Assembly (NCBI GenBank): GCA_008015595.1
Contig: SSFW01000014.1
Coordinates: 1-43,943 of the forward strand
Source of the DNA: Nitrosomonas sp.
Lineage (GTDB): Bacteria > Pseudomonadota > Gammaproteobacteria > Burkholderiales > Nitrosomonadaceae
Length of the DNA stretch: 43,943 nucleotides
Reading direction: 5' to 3'
The notes under the pieces were generated by a model. The model searched no databases, was not told where the DNA came from, and was given only the letters and a program-made list of their open reading frames with translations. Every line of letters begins with the position of its first letter. Position 1 is the first letter of the stretch. Positions 1 to 10,245 of this stretch are shown one piece after another. Both the position numbers and the translations under genes were made by a program.

Positions 1-228
1 CATCGCATCAACTGGAATATTATTCGTTCCTGCACCGGCTCGCCCAATCGCGATCACATGCTCAGGAATATCCATGTCCAGCATATTATGAGACCGTACC
101 AAAATGACGTCAGGGTCTACCAGATCATGGCCAACTAAATATTGATCAGCCGGAAATTGTTTCAACCCCACCGACGAAATTTGATTTAATGTCAGAATCT
201 TAAAAACCTGCTGCGTTTTTTTAACCAT
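1..228 (-). CDS. serA: D-3-phosphoglycerate dehydrogenase, N-terminal part (runs off window start)
   Basis: Reverse-strand translation from ATG at 228: MVKKTQQVFKILTLNQISSVGLKQFPADQYLVGHDLVDPDVILVRSHNMLDMDIPEHVIAIGRAGAGTNNIPVDAM, typical SerA N-terminus; start overlaps the serC stop. Confidence 0.85.
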   Translation of the reverse strand, partial: MVKKTQQVFKILTLNQISSVGLKQFPADQYLVGHDLVDPDVILVRSHNMLDMDIPEHVIAIGRAGAGTNNIPVDAM

Positions 229-1333
229 ATTGATTTTCAAATTCTTCCATAAACGTAACCAATGCTTTAACACCTTCATAAGGCATGGCATTATAGATTG
301 AGGCGCGCATGCCACCCACCGAGCGATGACCCTTCAACTGCACAAGCCCTCTTGCTTTTGCCTGCTTTAGAAATTCAATGTCTAATGCGCTTTGCCTGAG
401 AATAAATGGAACATTCATACGCGAACGGTCTTGCTGGGCTACTGGACATTGATACAAATGGCTCGCGTCGATTAAATCATAAAGTAATTTTGACTTAGCA
501 ATATTAAGCGCCTCGATCGCAGGCACCCCCCCTTGTTTTTTCAACCATTCCAGCACAAGTCCCATCATATAAATCGCATAAGTTGGCGGCGTGTTATACA
601 TCGAGTCATGTTGCACATGGGTTTGGTAACTAAATAACGTTGGTGTCCCTGCAGTAGGCGCTTGTACCAGATCTTCGCGGATAATGACCAGTACCAAACC
701 CGCAGGTCCAATATTTTTCTGGGCTCCGGCATAGATCAATCCAAATCGACTGATATCCACAGGTCGAGATAAAAAATTAGAAGACATATCGGCGACTAAC
801 GGAATATCGGTGCTTCCCCCCGCAATTTCTGATAAATCGGGTATCCAATTGAATTCCACGCCACCGATGGTTTCATTCGATGTGTAATGAAGATACGCAG
901 CATTGCGACTCATTTTCCAAGTGTCAATCTCAGGTATTCCCGTAAAATGATTACCCACTGATGATGCGGCAATATTCACTGTGCCATACTTGCTAGCTTC
1001 TTCAATCGCTTTTTGGGACCATTGTCCGGTATTGACATAATCCGCTTCTTTTTTAGTCTGTAATAGATTCAGCGGAACCATGGCAAATTGACTGGATGCC
1101 CCACCCTGGAGAAACAAAATCTTGTAATGATCGGGAATCTTGACCAGATCACGGAGATCTGCTTCAACTTTAGCAATGATCGACATGAATTCCTCGCCAC
1201 GATGACTCATTTCCATCACGGACATACCGCTTCCATGCCAATCTAGCATTTCGTCACGCGCCTGCTCGAGCACTTCCTGAGGAAGAACTGCGGGACCTGC
1301 GCTAAAATTGTAAACCTTATTCATGAGATTCAT
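221..1333 (-). CDS. serC: Phosphoserine aminotransferase
   Basis: 370 aa ORF; YNFSAGPAVLP N-terminus, GAQKNIGPAG PLP-lysine motif, GHRSVGGMRASIYNA C-terminus. Start may be 1333 or 1324. Confidence 0.97.
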   Translation of the reverse strand: MNLMNKVYNFSAGPAVLPQEVLEQARDEMLDWHGSGMSVMEMSHRGEEFMSIIAKVEADLRDLVKIPDHYKILFLQGGASSQFAMVPLNLLQTKKEADYVNTGQWSQKAIEEASKYGTVNIAASSVGNHFTGIPEIDTWKMSRNAAYLHYTSNETIGGVEFNWIPDLSEIAGGSTDIPLVADMSSNFLSRPVDISRFGLIYAGAQKNIGPAGLVLVIIREDLVQAPTAGTPTLFSYQTHVQHDSMYNTPPTYAIYMMGLVLEWLKKQGGVPAIEALNIAKSKLLYDLIDASHLYQCPVAQQDRSRMNVPFILRQSALDIEFLKQAKARGLVQLKGHRSVGGMRASIYNAMPYEGVKALVTFMEEFENQYG

Positions 1334-1360
1334 TTTCCAAGAATGAGTAAGCTTGACTCA

Positions 1361-3913
1361 TTATTCCTCATCTGCCTCAACGACTCGTTCCAGTCCAACC
1401 AATTTTTCACCTTCATCGAGATTGATCAGCGTTACACCTTGAGTCGCGCGCCCCATTTCACGAATTTCACTGACGCGTGTTCGAATCAATATTCCTCCTG
1501 TAGTAATCAACATGATTTCATCTTCTCGCTTAACCAGCTGTGCTGCAACCACCTTACCATTGCGTGCTGAAGTATTGATCGCGATCATTCCCTGAGTTCC
1601 GCGATTGTGTCTTGTATACTCGCTAATCGGCGTTCGTTTGCCATAGCCATTTTCTGTTGCTGTCAAAACCGTTAGTTCTTCATTCTCGGCAACAAGCAAC
1701 GAAATGACTTTCTGTCCTGCTCCCAATCTCATCCCTCGTACACCACGAGCACTTCTACCCACCGGCCTAACATCGCTCTCACTAAAGCGCATCGCTTTTC
1801 CACCATCTGAAAATAACATCACATCGTGATTACCTTCAGTGAGCGCAACACCAATTAAATAATCGCCTTCATCCAATCCAATCGCAATAATGCCATTGCT
1901 ACGTGGCCGTGAAAATTCCGATAAAGGGGTTTTTTTAACGGTTCCTAACGATGTCGCCATAAAGATATAACGATTATCATCAAACGCTTTGACAGGCAAG
2001 ACCGCATTAATTTTCTCTGCTTTTTCCAGCTGTAATAGATTATTGATCGGTTTACCTTTTGAAACCCTTCCGCCTTGAGGTACGTTATATACTTTGACCC
2101 AATAAACGCGCCCTAAGCTTGAGAAACACAAAATATAGTCATGCGTATTCGCCATGAACATATTGTCGATAAAATCATCTTCTTTAGTGGCACTGGCTAG
2201 TTTTCCACGCCCTCCCCTTTTCTGTGCACGATAATCATCTAAAAGTTGTGATTTAATGTACCCAGCATGGGATAGCGTTATCACGACATCTGCTGGCGTG
2301 ATCAAGTCTTCTGTGTTGAGTTCCTGTGTATTCGTGACAATTTCACTGCGCCGTTGATCGCCAAATTGATCTTTAATGGAACGCAATTCATCAACGATGA
2401 TGGCTGTAATTCGATCCGCGTTCGCTAGAATATCGAGAAGATCGATGATTTGATCAATAACCTCCTTGTATTCATTGACGATTTTTTGTTGTTCGAGGCC
2501 AGTCAAGCGTTGCAATCGAAGATCGAGAATTGCTTGCGCTTGCACATCGGATAATTGATAGCCATGATCAAACAAACCAAATTCAGCACCAAGTCCTATA
2601 GGACGAAAAGCAGCTGTATCCTGTGCTGAACGGGCCAGCATTTCCGCAACCAATTGAGAGCTCCAGGCTTTTCCTATCAATGCTTTCTTTGCTTCTGCTG
2701 GTGTTGCCGCCGCTTTGATGAGTGCGATGATCTCATCTACATTTGAAAGCGCGACAGCCAATCCTTCTAATAGGTGCCCGCGCTCCCTTGCTTTTTTCAG
2801 CTCATAAACGGTACGACGGGTAACGACTTCACGACGATGGCGTAAAAATGCCTGGAGTAATTGCTTTAAATTGAGTAATCGCGGCTGACCATCGATTAAT
2901 GCAACCATATTGATGCCGAAAGTATCTTGCATTTGCGTTTCTTTATACAAGTTATTCAGAATCACTTCCGGTATTTCGCTACGCTTCAGCTCAATTACTA
3001 CTCGCATTCCGGACTTATCCGATTCATCACGCAAATCCGATATCCCTTCAATCTTTTTATCGCGAACCAGTTCACCAATCCGAATCAGCAAATTCGCTTT
3101 ATTAACCTGATAAGGCAGCTCATCGATAATAATGCTTTGACGTGACCCTTTCTCAAGATCTTCAAAGTGAGTTCGGGCCCGCATTACGACGCGCCCTCTG
3201 CCGGTAAGATAACCATCTCTAATGCCTGACGTTCCATAAATGATTCCAGCCGTTGGGAAATCAGGCGCTTGGATACACTCGATAATTTCGTCGATACTGG
3301 TTTCAGGGTTATTAAGCAAGCGGAGACAGGCATCGATTACTTCGCTTAAATTATGGGGAGGGATATTCGTCGCCATGCCCACAGCAATCCCTGAAGAACC
3401 ATTGACCAGCAAATTAGGGATTTTGGCTGGAAAAATCAGCGGCTCTCGCTCAGAACCATCATAATTAGGGCCAAAATCAACCGTTTCTTTGTCCAAATCG
3501 GCCAGTAATTCATGCGCAATTTTTGCCATACGAATTTCGGTATACCGCATGGCTGCTGCATTATCACCATCAACCGAACCGAAGTTACCTTGCCCATCGA
3601 TGAGTACATAGCGCAATGAAAAATCCTGCGCCATCCTAACAATCGTATCGTAAACAGCTGTATCCCCATGCGGATGATATTTACCAATCACGTCACCGAC
3701 GATACGCGCTGATTTTTTATAGGGACGATTCCAATCATTGGAAAGCTCGTGCATTGCAAATAACACTCTGCGATGAACTGGTTTCAAACCATCCCTAACA
3801 TCCGGTAGCGCCCTTCCAACGATAACGCTCATCGCGTAATCTAAATAGGAACGACGCATTTCCTCTTCAAGGCTAATCGTAAGTGTCTCTTTTGCAAATT
3901 GATTTATTGGCAT
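1361..3913 (-). CDS. gyrA: DNA gyrase subunit A
   Basis: 850 aa; [40 protein letters not shown], GyrA box QKRGGRG. Confidence 0.98.
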   Translation of the reverse strand: MPINQFAKETLTISLEEEMRRSYLDYAMSVIVGRALPDVRDGLKPVHRRVLFAMHELSNDWNRPYKKSARIVGDVIGKYHPHGDTAVYDTIVRMAQDFSLRYVLIDGQGNFGSVDGDNAAAMRYTEIRMAKIAHELLADLDKETVDFGPNYDGSEREPLIFPAKIPNLLVNGSSGIAVGMATNIPPHNLSEVIDACLRLLNNPETSIDEIIECIQAPDFPTAGIIYGTSGIRDGYLTGRGRVVMRARTHFEDLEKGSRQSIIIDELPYQVNKANLLIRIGELVRDKKIEGISDLRDESDKSGMRVVIELKRSEIPEVILNNLYKETQMQDTFGINMVALIDGQPRLLNLKQLLQAFLRHRREVVTRRTVYELKKARERGHLLEGLAVALSNVDEIIALIKAAATPAEAKKALIGKAWSSQLVAEMLARSAQDTAAFRPIGLGAEFGLFDHGYQLSDVQAQAILDLRLQRLTGLEQQKIVNEYKEVIDQIIDLLDILANADRITAIIVDELRSIKDQFGDQRRSEIVTNTQELNTEDLITPADVVITLSHAGYIKSQLLDDYRAQKRGGRGKLASATKEDDFIDNMFMANTHDYILCFSSLGRVYWVKVYNVPQGGRVSKGKPINNLLQLEKAEKINAVLPVKAFDDNRYIFMATSLGTVKKTPLSEFSRPRSNGIIAIGLDEGDYLIGVALTEGNHDVMLFSDGGKAMRFSESDVRPVGRSARGVRGMRLGAGQKVISLLVAENEELTVLTATENGYGKRTPISEYTRHNRGTQGMIAINTSARNGKVVAAQLVKREDEIMLITTGGILIRTRVSEIREMGRATQGVTLINLDEGEKLVGLERVVEADEE

Positions 3914-4293
3914 TGGGTCTGTTTGATTTTGAAAGTATTCTCAATCTATTTTGTTAAAGGGCAGATTGAAATAAAAATTAACTTATCGGTTAAAATTAAT
4001 AAAAGTGGCCATCCAACAAAGAAGTAAAATGCTACTTGCTTAAAGGTTGCTATATTTTAGCACGCCATTCCCGTCCATTTTTTTATAAAGTTTGAAGAAG
4101 CATGGAGGGAAGGAAATAATTTAGGTGACGTGGCGTTCAATACAAAGAGTGGAAATAGCCAAAAAGCGCTTGATAAAGCCTACTAAATAAGTAAATAATA
4201 AAAAATTACTTAATATTGCTTGATTTTCAATTTGATAATACAGCATAGTTTCAAATTTCTCCTTTTTAACTTTTTAGAGATGAGTACTCCACT

Positions 4294-5490
4294 GTGTCTT
4301 ATTTGATGAACACGTATCAAAGACTTCCGGTAACCTTTGTTAAGGGTTCAGGGGTCTGGCTATGGGATAACGATGGTAATCGCTATTTGGATGCACTATC
4401 GGGTATCGCTGTCTGCGGGTTAGGTCATTGCCACCCTGCTTTAGCGAAAGCACTCAGTCATCAGGCTGAAACACTCATTCATACTTCAAACCTATATCAC
4501 ATTGAAAACCAGGAATTATTGGCCGAGCGGCTGGCTTTGTTATCAGGGATGGATAAAGTCTTTTTCTGCAATTCAGGGGCTGAGGCCAATGAAGCGGCAA
4601 TAAAACTCGCTCGCCTTTATGGTCATCACCGCGGGATTGAGTTACCGACGATCATCGTGATGGAAAAATCGTTTCATGGTCGTACCATGGCCACACTGAC
4701 TGCGACGGGCAACCGTAAAGCGCAAGCTGGCTTTGAACCTTTACTCACTGGGTTTGTACGCGTTCCTTACGATGACCTCGTGGCAGTTGAACAAATTGCA
4801 GCTAATAACAAGAACATTGTCGCGATCCTAGTAGAAACCTATCAAGGTGAAGGGGGTGTCAACTTCCCTCAAGTTAACTACTTAGATGGTCTGCGTCGGT
4901 TGTGCAATCAAAATAACTGGCTATTGATGCTTGATGAAGTGCAATGTGGCATTGGACGAACTGGAAAGTGGTTTGCCTTTCAGCACAGCAATAGTAGTCC
5001 AGATGTGATCACGCTTGCCAAAGGATTGGGTTCAGGTGTGCCGATTGGCGCATGTATTGCAAAAGGACCAGCAGCGGAGATTTTTAAACCAGGCAATCAT
5101 GCATCAACCTTTGGGGGTAATCCTTTAGTATGTAAAGCCGCACTCACGACACTTGAAGTTATCGAACAAGATCACTTGATGCAAAATGCTGTCTCAATGG
5201 GAGACTTGATGCGGAATCGTTTTCATGAAAAGCTAGCAAACTGGTCTAACGTCATCAAGATCCGCGGGCAAGGCCTAATGTTAGGTATTGAACTGCCCAT
5301 CGCATGCGGAGAATTAGTTAAAGAAGCGCTAGCTGCAAAATTATTGATTAACGTTACTTCAGAAAGAGTTGTTCGGCTACTACCCGCTTTGGTTATTACT
5401 CAAGTCGAAGCTGAACAGATTGTGGATAAGACATCATCGCTTATTGATCGATTTCTAACGACGCAGTATAACAATACGACGCCTACGTAA
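4294..5490 (+). CDS. argD: Acetylornithine aminotransferase
   Basis: 398 aa class III aminotransferase; LDALSGIAVCGLGHCHP, FFCNSGAEANEAAIKLAR, LMLDEVQCGIGRTG; adjacent to argF and argG. Confidence 0.92.
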   Translation: MSYLMNTYQRLPVTFVKGSGVWLWDNDGNRYLDALSGIAVCGLGHCHPALAKALSHQAETLIHTSNLYHIENQELLAERLALLSGMDKVFFCNSGAEANEAAIKLARLYGHHRGIELPTIIVMEKSFHGRTMATLTATGNRKAQAGFEPLLTGFVRVPYDDLVAVEQIAANNKNIVAILVETYQGEGGVNFPQVNYLDGLRRLCNQNNWLLMLDEVQCGIGRTGKWFAFQHSNSSPDVITLAKGLGSGVPIGACIAKGPAAEIFKPGNHASTFGGNPLVCKAALTTLEVIEQDHLMQNAVSMGDLMRNRFHEKLANWSNVIKIRGQGLMLGIELPIACGELVKEALAAKLLINVTSERVVRLLPALVITQVEAEQIVDKTSSLIDRFLTTQYNNTTPT

Positions 5491-5517
5491 ATAAAGTAAA
5501 TCGATAACAACGACCTC

Positions 5518-6432
5518 ATGACTCCCAAGCATTTCTTGAAAATTAATGATTTTACCCTCGATGAATTTGAATATCTATTCGAGCGTGCGCATTGGATCAA
5601 GAATGAATTTAAACAATATCGTCAGTATTGGCCTTTAACCGACAGAACACTGGCCATGATTTTCGACAAACACTCTACCCGCACACGATTATCATTTGAA
5701 GCCGGCATGTGTCAGTTAGGTGGCAGCGTGATTTATCTTTCAACGCGTGATACCCAGTTAGGACGAGGAGAACCCGTTGAAGACGCAGCGCGCGTCATTT
5801 CCCGTATGGTCGATATCATCATGATTCGTACCTTTGAGCATAGCATCATCGAACGATTTGCAAATCATTCCCGTGTTCCCGTCATCAATGGCCTTACTGA
5901 TGAGTATCATCCCTGTCAGATTATTGGGGATATTTTTACTTTTATCGAACATCGCGGAAGCATCAAAGGTAAAACAATTGCTTGGATCGGTGATTCCAAT
6001 AATGTTTGTAATACCTGGCTCCAAGCGGCTGAAGTTTTCGACTTTAATGTTCATGTTTCAACACCGCCCGGCTATGAAGTCGAACCTGAACGAGCAGGGT
6101 TATACGGCACCAATCACTACGAAGAGTTTAGTTCTCCCCATGATGCGGTGAAAAATGCTGATCTCGTTACGACCGATGTTTGGACCAGTATGGGATTTGA
6201 AGATGAAACTGAAATCAGAAAGAATGCATTTGCTGATTTCTGCGTTGATGCCGAAATGATGGCTTATGCCAAAGCAGATGCGCTCTTTATGCATTGCTTA
6301 CCCGCCCATCGGGGTGAAGAAGTAACCAATGAAGTCTTAGAAGGAAAACAATCGGTTGTTTGGGATGAGGCGGAAAATCGACTACATGTACAAAAAGCAT
6401 TAATGGAATATCTGCTGCTTGGAAAAATTTAG
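5518..6432 (+). CDS. argF: Ornithine carbamoyltransferase
   Basis: 304 aa; KHSTRTRLSFEAGM (STRTR), YHPCQIIGDIFTF, FMHCLPAHRGEEV (HCLP). Confidence 0.97.
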   Translation: MTPKHFLKINDFTLDEFEYLFERAHWIKNEFKQYRQYWPLTDRTLAMIFDKHSTRTRLSFEAGMCQLGGSVIYLSTRDTQLGRGEPVEDAARVISRMVDIIMIRTFEHSIIERFANHSRVPVINGLTDEYHPCQIIGDIFTFIEHRGSIKGKTIAWIGDSNNVCNTWLQAAEVFDFNVHVSTPPGYEVEPERAGLYGTNHYEEFSSPHDAVKNADLVTTDVWTSMGFEDETEIRKNAFADFCVDAEMMAYAKADALFMHCLPAHRGEEVTNEVLEGKQSVVWDEAENRLHVQKALMEYLLLGKI

Positions 6433-6483
6433 CAACCCGTGCGTTATCACGGAATCAATTGAACTACGAAAATAAAAAAAGCG

Positions 6484-7704
6484 ATGAAAAAAGTTAAAAA
6501 AGTGGTCTTGGCTTTCTCCGGCGGACTCGATACGTCAGTTATTTTGAAATGGCTACAAGAAGTCTATCAATGCGAGGTGGTAACGTTTACTGCGGATATC
6601 GGTCAAGGCGAAGAAATTGAACCTGCGCGTGCAAAAGCTCAACGCCTTGGAATTAAAGAAATCTTTATCGAAGATTTACGCGAAGAATTTGTTCGGGAAT
6701 ATGTGTTTCCGATGTTTCGTGCGAATACCATCTATGAAGGGGAATATCTGCTGGGCACAAGTATTGCACGTCCTTTGATTGCCAAGAGACAAATTGAGAT
6801 CGCTCGAGAAACAGGGGCTGATGCGGTATCGCATGGTGCAACTGGAAAAGGGAATGATCAAGTTCGCTTCGAATTAGGCTATTACGCCTTACAACCGGAT
6901 ATTCAAGTCATTGCACCATGGCGAGAATGGGATCTGACTTCGCGTGAGAAATTATTAAATTACGCTGAACGCCATGGAATCTCTGTCGAGATGAAGCAAA
7001 AAGGCGGTTCTCCTTACAGTATGGATGCTAATTTGCTCCATATTTCTTATGAAGGGCGGTCTCTGGAAAACCCGGCATTAGAACCTGAGGAGTCAATGTG
7101 GCGTTGGACACAATCGCCGGAAAAAGCGCCCAATGAATCTGAATATATAGAACTAGAATATGAACGAGGGGATATCGTTGCAATTAATGGCAAGCGCCTA
7201 ACCCCAGCAATCATTCTTGAACAACTCAATCAACTGGGCGGAAAACATGGGATCGGTCGCCTTGATCTTGTAGAAAATCGTTATGTCGGTATGAAATCAC
7301 GGGGATGTTACGAAACCCCTGGGGGTACCATTATGCTTCGTGCCCATCGTGCCATTGAGTCTATTACTTTGGATCGAGAAGTCGCTCACCTGAAAGATGA
7401 GCTCATGCCCCGCTATGCATCATTGATTTACAATGGTTACTGGTGGAGTCCTGAAAGAATGGCATTACAAACACTAATCGATGAATCTCAAGTCCACGTA
7501 AATGGATGGGTACGGGTAAAACTCTATAAAGGAAACGTCATTATTGTAGGCCGAGATTCTAAAACAGATTCATTGTTTGATACCAATATTGCAACCTTTG
7601 AAGATGATGCAGGCGCCTATAATCAGGCCGATGCTGCTGGATTTATTCGCCTCAATGCACTCCGGTTAAGAATCGCCAGTAAAATTAGAACACCCAGAAA
7701 ATAG
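6484..7704 (+). CDS. argG: Argininosuccinate synthase
   Basis: 406 aa; [49 protein letters not shown]. Confidence 0.98.
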   Translation: MKKVKKVVLAFSGGLDTSVILKWLQEVYQCEVVTFTADIGQGEEIEPARAKAQRLGIKEIFIEDLREEFVREYVFPMFRANTIYEGEYLLGTSIARPLIAKRQIEIARETGADAVSHGATGKGNDQVRFELGYYALQPDIQVIAPWREWDLTSREKLLNYAERHGISVEMKQKGGSPYSMDANLLHISYEGRSLENPALEPEESMWRWTQSPEKAPNESEYIELEYERGDIVAINGKRLTPAIILEQLNQLGGKHGIGRLDLVENRYVGMKSRGCYETPGGTIMLRAHRAIESITLDREVAHLKDELMPRYASLIYNGYWWSPERMALQTLIDESQVHVNGWVRVKLYKGNVIIVGRDSKTDSLFDTNIATFEDDAGAYNQADAAGFIRLNALRLRIASKIRTPRK

Positions 7705-7746
7705 GGCGTAGGGGAACCGAATTCCGCTTCTTTGATTACATTAAAC

Positions 7747-8562
7747 TTAGCGATTCTGCGCAATGAGTTGATCGGTTATATAAGGTGAAATGATCTCCAT
7801 CAGTTGTGGAAAAATTTTAGGGTTGCCCGCTACGACCTGGCCACTTTTTAGATAATGATCATTCCCTTCCAGATCACTCACCATCCCACCTGCTTCGATA
7901 ATGAGTAAACACCCAGCAGCGATATCCCAGGGCGACAAACCCATTTCCCAGAAACCATCGTATCGCCCAGCAGCGACATAAGCAAGATCAAGTGCTGCAG
8001 ATCCTGGCCGCCGAATGCCTGCGGTCTTGGGAATAACCGCTTTAAACATGGCAAGATACGTTTCCATAAAAGAAAGGTCTCGGAATGGAAAACCAGTTCC
8101 TATCAAACTTTCTGATAGATTCGTTCGCTTACTGACACGAATTCGGTGGTCATTGAGGTAGGCGCCACGACCACGACTCGCAGTAAAAAGCTCGTTGCTA
8201 ACCGGATCATAAATAACCGCTTGTGATAAGACACCGCGATGTAATAACGCGATCGATACGCAATATTTTGGAAAACCAAGCAAAAAATTGGTTGTTCCAT
8301 CCAACGGATCGATAATCCATTGATAATCAGACTGCTTTTGACCTGACTGACTACCACTTTCTTCTGCTAGAATGGCGTGGTTAGGATACGCATCCAATAA
8401 TATTTTTATGATTGCCTCTTCTGCAGCACCATCTACTTCACTGACAAAATCACTGTGTGATTTTTGGGTAACGTTCAGAATATCCAGATTTCTAGAAGCC
8501 TGATTAATAATGTTGCCTGCACGGCGCGCAGCTTTCACTGCAATGGTAAGCATTGGATGCAT
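7747..8562 (-). CDS. suhB: Inositol-1-monophosphatase family protein
   Basis: 271 aa; AILAEESG, WIIDPLDGTTNFLLGFP, SPWDIAAGCLLIIEAGG. Confidence 0.93.
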   Translation of the reverse strand: MHPMLTIAVKAARRAGNIINQASRNLDILNVTQKSHSDFVSEVDGAAEEAIIKILLDAYPNHAILAEESGSQSGQKQSDYQWIIDPLDGTTNFLLGFPKYCVSIALLHRGVLSQAVIYDPVSNELFTASRGRGAYLNDHRIRVSKRTNLSESLIGTGFPFRDLSFMETYLAMFKAVIPKTAGIRRPGSAALDLAYVAAGRYDGFWEMGLSPWDIAAGCLLIIEAGGMVSDLEGNDHYLKSGQVVAGNPKIFPQLMEIISPYITDQLIAQNR

Positions 8563-8601
8563 GTTAATTGATCAATAAATTCAACAATTCAGTATTCTAA
8601 T

Positions 8602-9336
8602 ATGATTCACCACTCTCCGCTTGATAATGTCCGAGTTGTTCTCAGTCACACGAGTCATCCCGGTAATATTGGAGCTTCGGCTCGCGCTATGAAAACCATG
8701 GGTTTAAGCTCACTTTATTTAGTCAATCCTAAATCATTTCCTGACAATGAAGCTTATGTTCGCGCAACCAATGCTCGAGATATTCTCGATCAAGCAGTGA
8801 TTTGCTCAACGCTTGATATTGCCCTGCAAGACTGTGTATTAGCAGTTGCAATGACAGCACGCGCTCGTGAATTAACCCATCAGGTAATCGATACGAGGCA
8901 AATCGCTCAAAAACTTGTTGAAATCGCAACGGAATCACCCGTAGCACTGGTTTTTGGAAGAGAAAGCTCTGGGCTAACGACTGCTGAAGTCACCAAATGC
9001 CAGCTCACCGTCCATATTCCGACCAGCTCAACCTATGCATCACTTAATCTTGCAGCCGCTGTGCAAATCATGTGCTACGAGTTACGTATGGGCGCAGTTA
9101 CACCAGAAAGCACATCACCTCCACCTGAAGTGCCACAACTTGCCAGCTTGAATGAAATTGAACTCTTTTATCAGCACCTTGAGGAAGCCCTGATTACAAG
9201 CAAATTTCTCGATCCTCAGCAACCCAAACGCCTGATGCAACGAATTCGTCGCCTATTTTCTCGAACCGCCTTGGAAAAGGAGGAAGTCAATATATTGCGT
9301 GGAATTATTCATGCGTTAGCGAAGGAGAAGCGATAA
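8602..9336 (+). CDS. trmJ: tRNA (cytidine/uridine-2'-O-)-methyltransferase TrmJ
   Basis: 244 aa SPOUT methylase; LSHTSHPGNIGASARAMKTMGL, ALVFGRESSGLTTAEV, PTSSTYASLNLAAAVQIMCYEL. Confidence 0.93.
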   Translation: MIHHSPLDNVRVVLSHTSHPGNIGASARAMKTMGLSSLYLVNPKSFPDNEAYVRATNARDILDQAVICSTLDIALQDCVLAVAMTARARELTHQVIDTRQIAQKLVEIATESPVALVFGRESSGLTTAEVTKCQLTVHIPTSSTYASLNLAAAVQIMCYELRMGAVTPESTSPPPEVPQLASLNEIELFYQHLEEALITSKFLDPQQPKRLMQRIRRLFSRTALEKEEVNILRGIIHALAKEKR

Positions 9337-9440
9337 CTATATCGAATTTACATGACTGGATTGACTTAGTAGTGTTATTTAGCGATGATTGCAGATGATA
9401 TTTCTTTATTGACCCTACTTCTTATATTTAAGGAATGATT

Positions 9441-10184
9441 ATGACAACGAATACGATCTTTAAACATAAAGTTAGCGCGATTATTAACAATAAGCACTTA
9501 CTTAAACATCCGTTCTATATGGCTTGGACCGAAGGGAAATTAACCCAAGAACAGCTTCGCCATTATGCAGAGCAATATTTCTACAATGTATTAGCTGAGC
9601 CTACCTATCTCAGCGCCGTTCACTTCAATACCCCTCATGGTCATACTGAGGAAAACTGCGGTGATATCAGCGTACGTCAAGAAGTACTCAAAAACTTGAT
9701 TGATGAAGAACATGGTTCAGGTAATCATCCTGCTCTGTGGAAAGCGTTTGCATTTGCTTTAGGTGCGAATGATAAAAGTCTAGCAAATGCCGCAGCACTG
9801 CCAGAAACCGATAACTTGGTGTCAACTTTCCGTGATATTTGCTTGAATAGCCCGTTCTATGTTGGATTGGCTGCTTTACACGCATTTGAATCACAAGTTC
9901 CTGATATTGCTGCAGTTAAAATTGAAGGCTTGGCTAAATTCTATGGAATGAATAATCCGAAAGATTATGAATTCTTCTCAGTTCATCAGAAAGCCGACAT
10001 TTATCATTCTGAGGCAGAGTGGTCAATCATCGAACGGTTTGCAGATACGCCTGAAAAACAAGCAGCTGTTTTAGCCGCTACACAACGTGCTTGCGACGCT
10101 TTATGGAAATTTTTAGATGGTATCCATGAAAATTATTGCGCTAACTTGATTTGTGATCAGCAATCAGCCGTTACGCTTCATTAA
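9441..10184 (+). CDS. CADD-like / NE1434-type heme-oxygenase-fold protein (candidate self-sacrificing p-aminobenzoate synthase)
   Basis: TenA/PqqC-like fold; strong similarity from memory to Chlamydia CADD (HPFYMAW, QLRHYAEQYF, DEEHGSGNH, ESQVPDIAAVKIEGL, EFFSVHQKADIYHSEAE). ORF opens at 9435, but AAGGA at 9429-9433 is better spaced for ATG 9441. Confidence 0.85.
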   Translation: MTTNTIFKHKVSAIINNKHLLKHPFYMAWTEGKLTQEQLRHYAEQYFYNVLAEPTYLSAVHFNTPHGHTEENCGDISVRQEVLKNLIDEEHGSGNHPALWKAFAFALGANDKSLANAAALPETDNLVSTFRDICLNSPFYVGLAALHAFESQVPDIAAVKIEGLAKFYGMNNPKDYEFFSVHQKADIYHSEAEWSIIERFADTPEKQAAVLAATQRACDALWKFLDGIHENYCANLICDQQSAVTLH

Positions 10185-10189
10185 TTAAT

Positions 10190-10233
10190 GCGGTGGATAG
10201 ATGAGTTTTATCTCATCCATCCACCCGCTTATT
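10190..10233. terminator. Bidirectional intrinsic terminator between convergent CADD-like gene and TonB receptor
   Basis: gcggtggatagatgag-ttttat-ctcatccatccacccgc imperfect stem followed by ttatttt. Confidence 0.75.
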
Positions 10234-10245
10234 TTCAATAATCAA

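Noticed and set aside
3670-3700. GyrA position 83 equivalent is Thr ([10 protein letters not shown]) in the quinolone-resistance region
   Set aside because: Thr at this position is the natural residue in many wild-type bacteria, so it does not indicate acquired resistance.
8563-8601. Very short (39 bp) divergent spacer between suhB and trmJ as a special regulatory site
   Set aside because: Compact divergent spacers are common; no clear dyad or motif was seen.
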